Assembly (NCBI GenBank): GCA_002403895.1
Contig: DHIQ01000069.1
Coordinates: 1 to 8,033 of the forward strand
Direction: 5' to 3'
DNA length: 8,033 bases
From: Candidatus Neomicrothrix sp. UBA4742
Lineage (GTDB): Bacteria > Actinomycetota > Acidimicrobiia > Acidimicrobiales > Acidimicrobilacustridaceae
Below, in pieces: positions 6,560 to 8,033 of this stretch. Under the pieces are notes generated by a model, which saw only the letters and a list, made by a program, of their open reading frames with translations, was not told where the DNA came from and ran no database searches. Every line of letters starts with the position of its first letter. Position 1 is the stretch's first letter. A program made the translations under genes and the position numbers.

Positions 6560-6808
6560 ATGACGACCACGACCATGACCACATCCCTGAGCTGGACCGG
6601 AGCCCTCGTCCGGAGCTCACGCGCCGGTCGATTCCTGGCCGACGCGGGACGCCTGCGCGGTGACCGCGGCGAGGGCGTCATCAGCGCGGCCATCGCCGTT
6701 TTGATCATGGCCTTCCTCGGCGCGGCCATGTGGATCGGCTTCCAGAAGATGTGGAAGACAACCGAGACCACGACCAACACCAAGGTGGAACAGATCGGCA
6801 ACGAGTGA
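6560..6808 (+). CDS. Flp-like pilin of the Tad pilus
   Basis: 82 residues from ATG 6560, with AAGGCGG five bases upstream. A Thr-rich and basic leader (1-36) ends in DRG (35-37), followed by one hydrophobic helix (about 39-61: GVISAAIAVLIMAFLGAAMW) and a short Thr/Lys tail (TTETTTNTK). Small size, a single N-terminal helix after a Gly and the place behind tadABC indicate the major pilin or a close equivalent. In classical Flp pilins the peptidase cuts after Gly and Glu is at +5. Here Gly37 is followed by Glu at +1 and Ser at +5, so the cleavage motif is non-canonical. I recall the DRGEGVIS form in other actinomycete loci. Not having a curated family match, I leave the symbol blank. The stop overlaps the next start as GTGA. 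Confidence 0.75.
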   Translation: MTTTTMTTSLSWTGALVRSSRAGRFLADAGRLRGDRGEGVISAAIAVLIMAFLGAAMWIGFQKMWKTTETTTNTKVEQIGNE

Positions 6809-7251
6809 CCACCGGCCGTGGCGACCACGCACGCCCGCGGCGCTTGACCCAGCCCGATCGCGGCGCTGGATTGATCGGGATCATCGCCGGGGTCAGCGTC
6901 TTTCTCGCCTTCTTGCTCTTCGCGGTGCAACTACTCATCAACTTGTACGCGACGTCGAGCGTGACCGACGCGGCGTGGGACGGGGCCCGGGAGGTGGCCG
7001 GAGCCCGCATCGACCACCACGACCCGTCGACGCTGGCGGCAGCGGAGACACAGGCCGAGGTGAGGATGCGAGCCGAGCTGGGCCGGTTCGCCCAGCGGGT
7101 CGTCTTCGACTGGACCGGGACGGACGCCGCGTCGGTCTCGGTCCGCGTCCGAGGCACCACGCCCCGCTTCGGCCTACCCGGGTTGTCGGGCCCGCTCGGG
7201 TTCGACACCATCGACCGCACCGTCCTGGTGCGGGTCGAGGTCCTCCGGTGA
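6805..7251 (+). CDS. TadE-like pseudopilin 1
   Basis: 148 residues from a GTG that overlaps the pilin stop by four bases. Upstream in-frame starts lie inside the pilin gene and are not credible. A short basic leader (1-17) ends in DRG (18-20), followed by a hydrophobic helix at about 22-48 (LIGIIAGVSVFLAFLLFAVQ). The region after it, SSVTDAAWDGAREVAGARID (51-70), is typical of TadE-type proteins, in which the helix continues past the membrane. The C-terminal part (96-148) is beta-rich. TadE/TadF proteins are minor pilins processed by the same peptidase. No ribosome binding site stands out, so translation probably depends on coupling to the pilin gene. Confidence 0.75.
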   Translation: MTTGRGDHARPRRLTQPDRGAGLIGIIAGVSVFLAFLLFAVQLLINLYATSSVTDAAWDGAREVAGARIDHHDPSTLAAAETQAEVRMRAELGRFAQRVVFDWTGTDAASVSVRVRGTTPRFGLPGLSGPLGFDTIDRTVLVRVEVLR

Positions 7252-7718
7252 GTCGGCCCGACCGCGCCCCGAGGCTGGGAGGAGACGGGGGCCAGGTAGC
7301 CGGCATCGAAGCCCTCCCGTTCGGCGTCCTCATCTTCGTGGTCGGTGCCCTCCTCATCACCAACCTGTGGGCGGTGATCGACACCAAGATCGCTGTCGAC
7401 GCCGCGGCACGAGAGGCCGTGCGGACCTACGTGGAGGCCCCCGACGCCAGCGCTGGCCAGCAGCGGGCCGGTGTCGCCGCCGCCGAGGTGATCCAGGGAT
7501 ACGGCCGGCGCCCGGAGAAGTTGGCCATGACCGTCCACCACGACGGGGAGCGGCCGTTCGCCCGGTGTGTGCGGGTGACCATCACCACCCGCTACCCCGT
7601 ACCCGCGCTGCGCCTGCCGTGGATCGGCGGGCTCGGCCATCTGTTCGACGTCCACGGCAGCCACTCGGAGCGGATCGATCCGTTCCGCACCGGCCTGAAC
7701 GGCTCGGGCTCATGCTGA
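7248..7718 (+). CDS. TadE-like pseudopilin 2
   Basis: 156 residues from a GTG overlapping the previous stop (GTGA). The leader ends in DGG (13-15). QVAGIEALPFGVLIFVVGAL (16-35) then starts the helix, which runs to about 43. NLWAVIDTKIAVDAAAREAV (39-58) and TYVEA follow, a pattern familiar from actinomycete TadE-like proteins. Glu21 is at +6 from Gly15, the only pilin-type protein here with a Glu near the usual place. The C-terminal half is beta-rich and contains Cys107 and a terminal Cys156. The last codon arises within the overlap with the next gene (ATGCTGA). Probably a minor pilin. Confidence 0.75.
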   Translation: MSRPDRAPRLGGDGGQVAGIEALPFGVLIFVVGALLITNLWAVIDTKIAVDAAAREAVRTYVEAPDASAGQQRAGVAAAEVIQGYGRRPEKLAMTVHHDGERPFARCVRVTITTRYPVPALRLPWIGGLGHLFDVHGSHSERIDPFRTGLNGSGSC

Positions 7719-8033
7719 CGTCGTCGTCCGCCCCACGCCGGGCCCGGCGCGACCGAGGCAGTGTGCTCATGCTCATGCCCGCCGCGGTACTGGTGGTCTT
7801 GCTGCTCGGCGCCATCGCCGTCGACCTGTCGATCGTCCACCTCCGCCAGCGTGAGGCGGTGGCCGCTGCTGCCAGCGCGGCCAACGACGCGGTGACCGCC
7901 GGGCTCGACCAGGCCGCCCTGCGCCGCGGCGACGGCTACCGCCTGGACGCGTCCCGCGTCGACCAAGCGGTGGCCGAATCGATCGAATCCCAAGGCCTCA
8001 CCGATCAGCTGACCGAGGCTGCCCGCATCACGA
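7712..8033 (+). CDS. TadG-like pseudopilin, 3' end outside the window
   Basis: Starts at ATG 7712, overlapping the previous stop by seven bases (ATGCTGA), and is open for 107 codons to the window edge, so the C-terminus is missing. The basic leader ends in DRG (14-16). A hydrophobic helix follows at about 18-38 (LMLMPAAVLVVLLLGAIAVD), and then LSIVHLRQREAVAAAASAAN (39-58), the helical region with small residues seen in TadE/TadG-like proteins. TadG proteins are usually longer and sometimes carry a von Willebrand A domain. Whether this one does cannot be seen here. Confidence 0.65.
   Translation, partial: MLTSSSAPRRARRDRGSVLMLMPAAVLVVLLLGAIAVDLSIVHLRQREAVAAAASAANDAVTAGLDQAALRRGDGYRLDASRVDQAVAESIESQGLTDQLTEAARIT

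Noticed and set aside
6730..6804. Upstream ATG start for the first TadE-like protein
   Set aside because: It lies deep in the pilin gene and would replace the normal short basic leader with a 25-residue Asp/Gln-rich extension; the GTGA overlap at 6805 fits the operon pattern.
1..8033. tRNA, rRNA, CRISPR arrays, insertion sequences or attachment sites
   Set aside because: Reading the window showed no spaced direct-repeat array, no transposase or integrase, and no structured RNA gene; the excisionase-like HTH protein alone is not evidence of a mobile element.

Overview
The window is about 70% G+C with strongly G/C-biased third codon positions and many GTG starts. Protein style and gene content point to a high-GC actinomycete. 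The exact form of the pilus proteins looks to me like Acidimicrobiia, but that is an inference from family resemblance and not a search result. Nearly all of the window is one tight-adherence (Tad/Flp, type IVc pilus) operon that runs off the right end.

Layout. At 54-668 (+) is a protein of unknown function whose C-terminal two thirds is a tandem pair of small beta-barrel-like (Sm-like) repeats. Its 3' end overlaps, tail to tail, an excisionase/MerR-type helix-turn-helix gene on the minus strand (602-892). A roughly 200-base divergent spacer (893-1095) follows. It holds an A/T-rich patch with three phased TTTCG repeats and, nearer the pilus genes, a plausible sigma-70-type promoter.

From there the plus strand carries a SAF/CpaB-family membrane protein (1096-1899), a TadZ/CpaE-like ATPase-fold protein with a degenerate P-loop (1896-3227), a small 48-codon reading frame (3224-3370), the TadA/CpaF secretion ATPase (3367-4683), the inner-membrane platform proteins TadB (4680-5570) and TadC (5567-6475), a C-rich and G-poor leader (6479-6547), a Flp-like pilin (6560-6808), two TadE-type pseudopilins (6805-7251 and 7248-7718), and the start of a TadG-like pseudopilin that is open at the window edge (7712-8033).

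The parts fit one machine. TadA powers assembly, TadB/TadC form the membrane platform, TadZ would place the complex, the SAF protein would act on the outer face, and the Flp/TadE/TadG proteins build the fibre and its minor components. No prepilin peptidase (TadV/CpaA) is visible and must lie elsewhere. Every gene junction in the operon is a stop/start overlap (GTGA, ATGA or ATGCTGA) except the tadC-pilin junction, which has the C-rich leader.

The points most worth following are the coupled small frame before tadA, the phased repeats beside the HTH gene, the C-rich leader before the pilin, the missing P-loop lysines in TadZ, and the absence of the usual Glu+5 in the pilin-type proteins.
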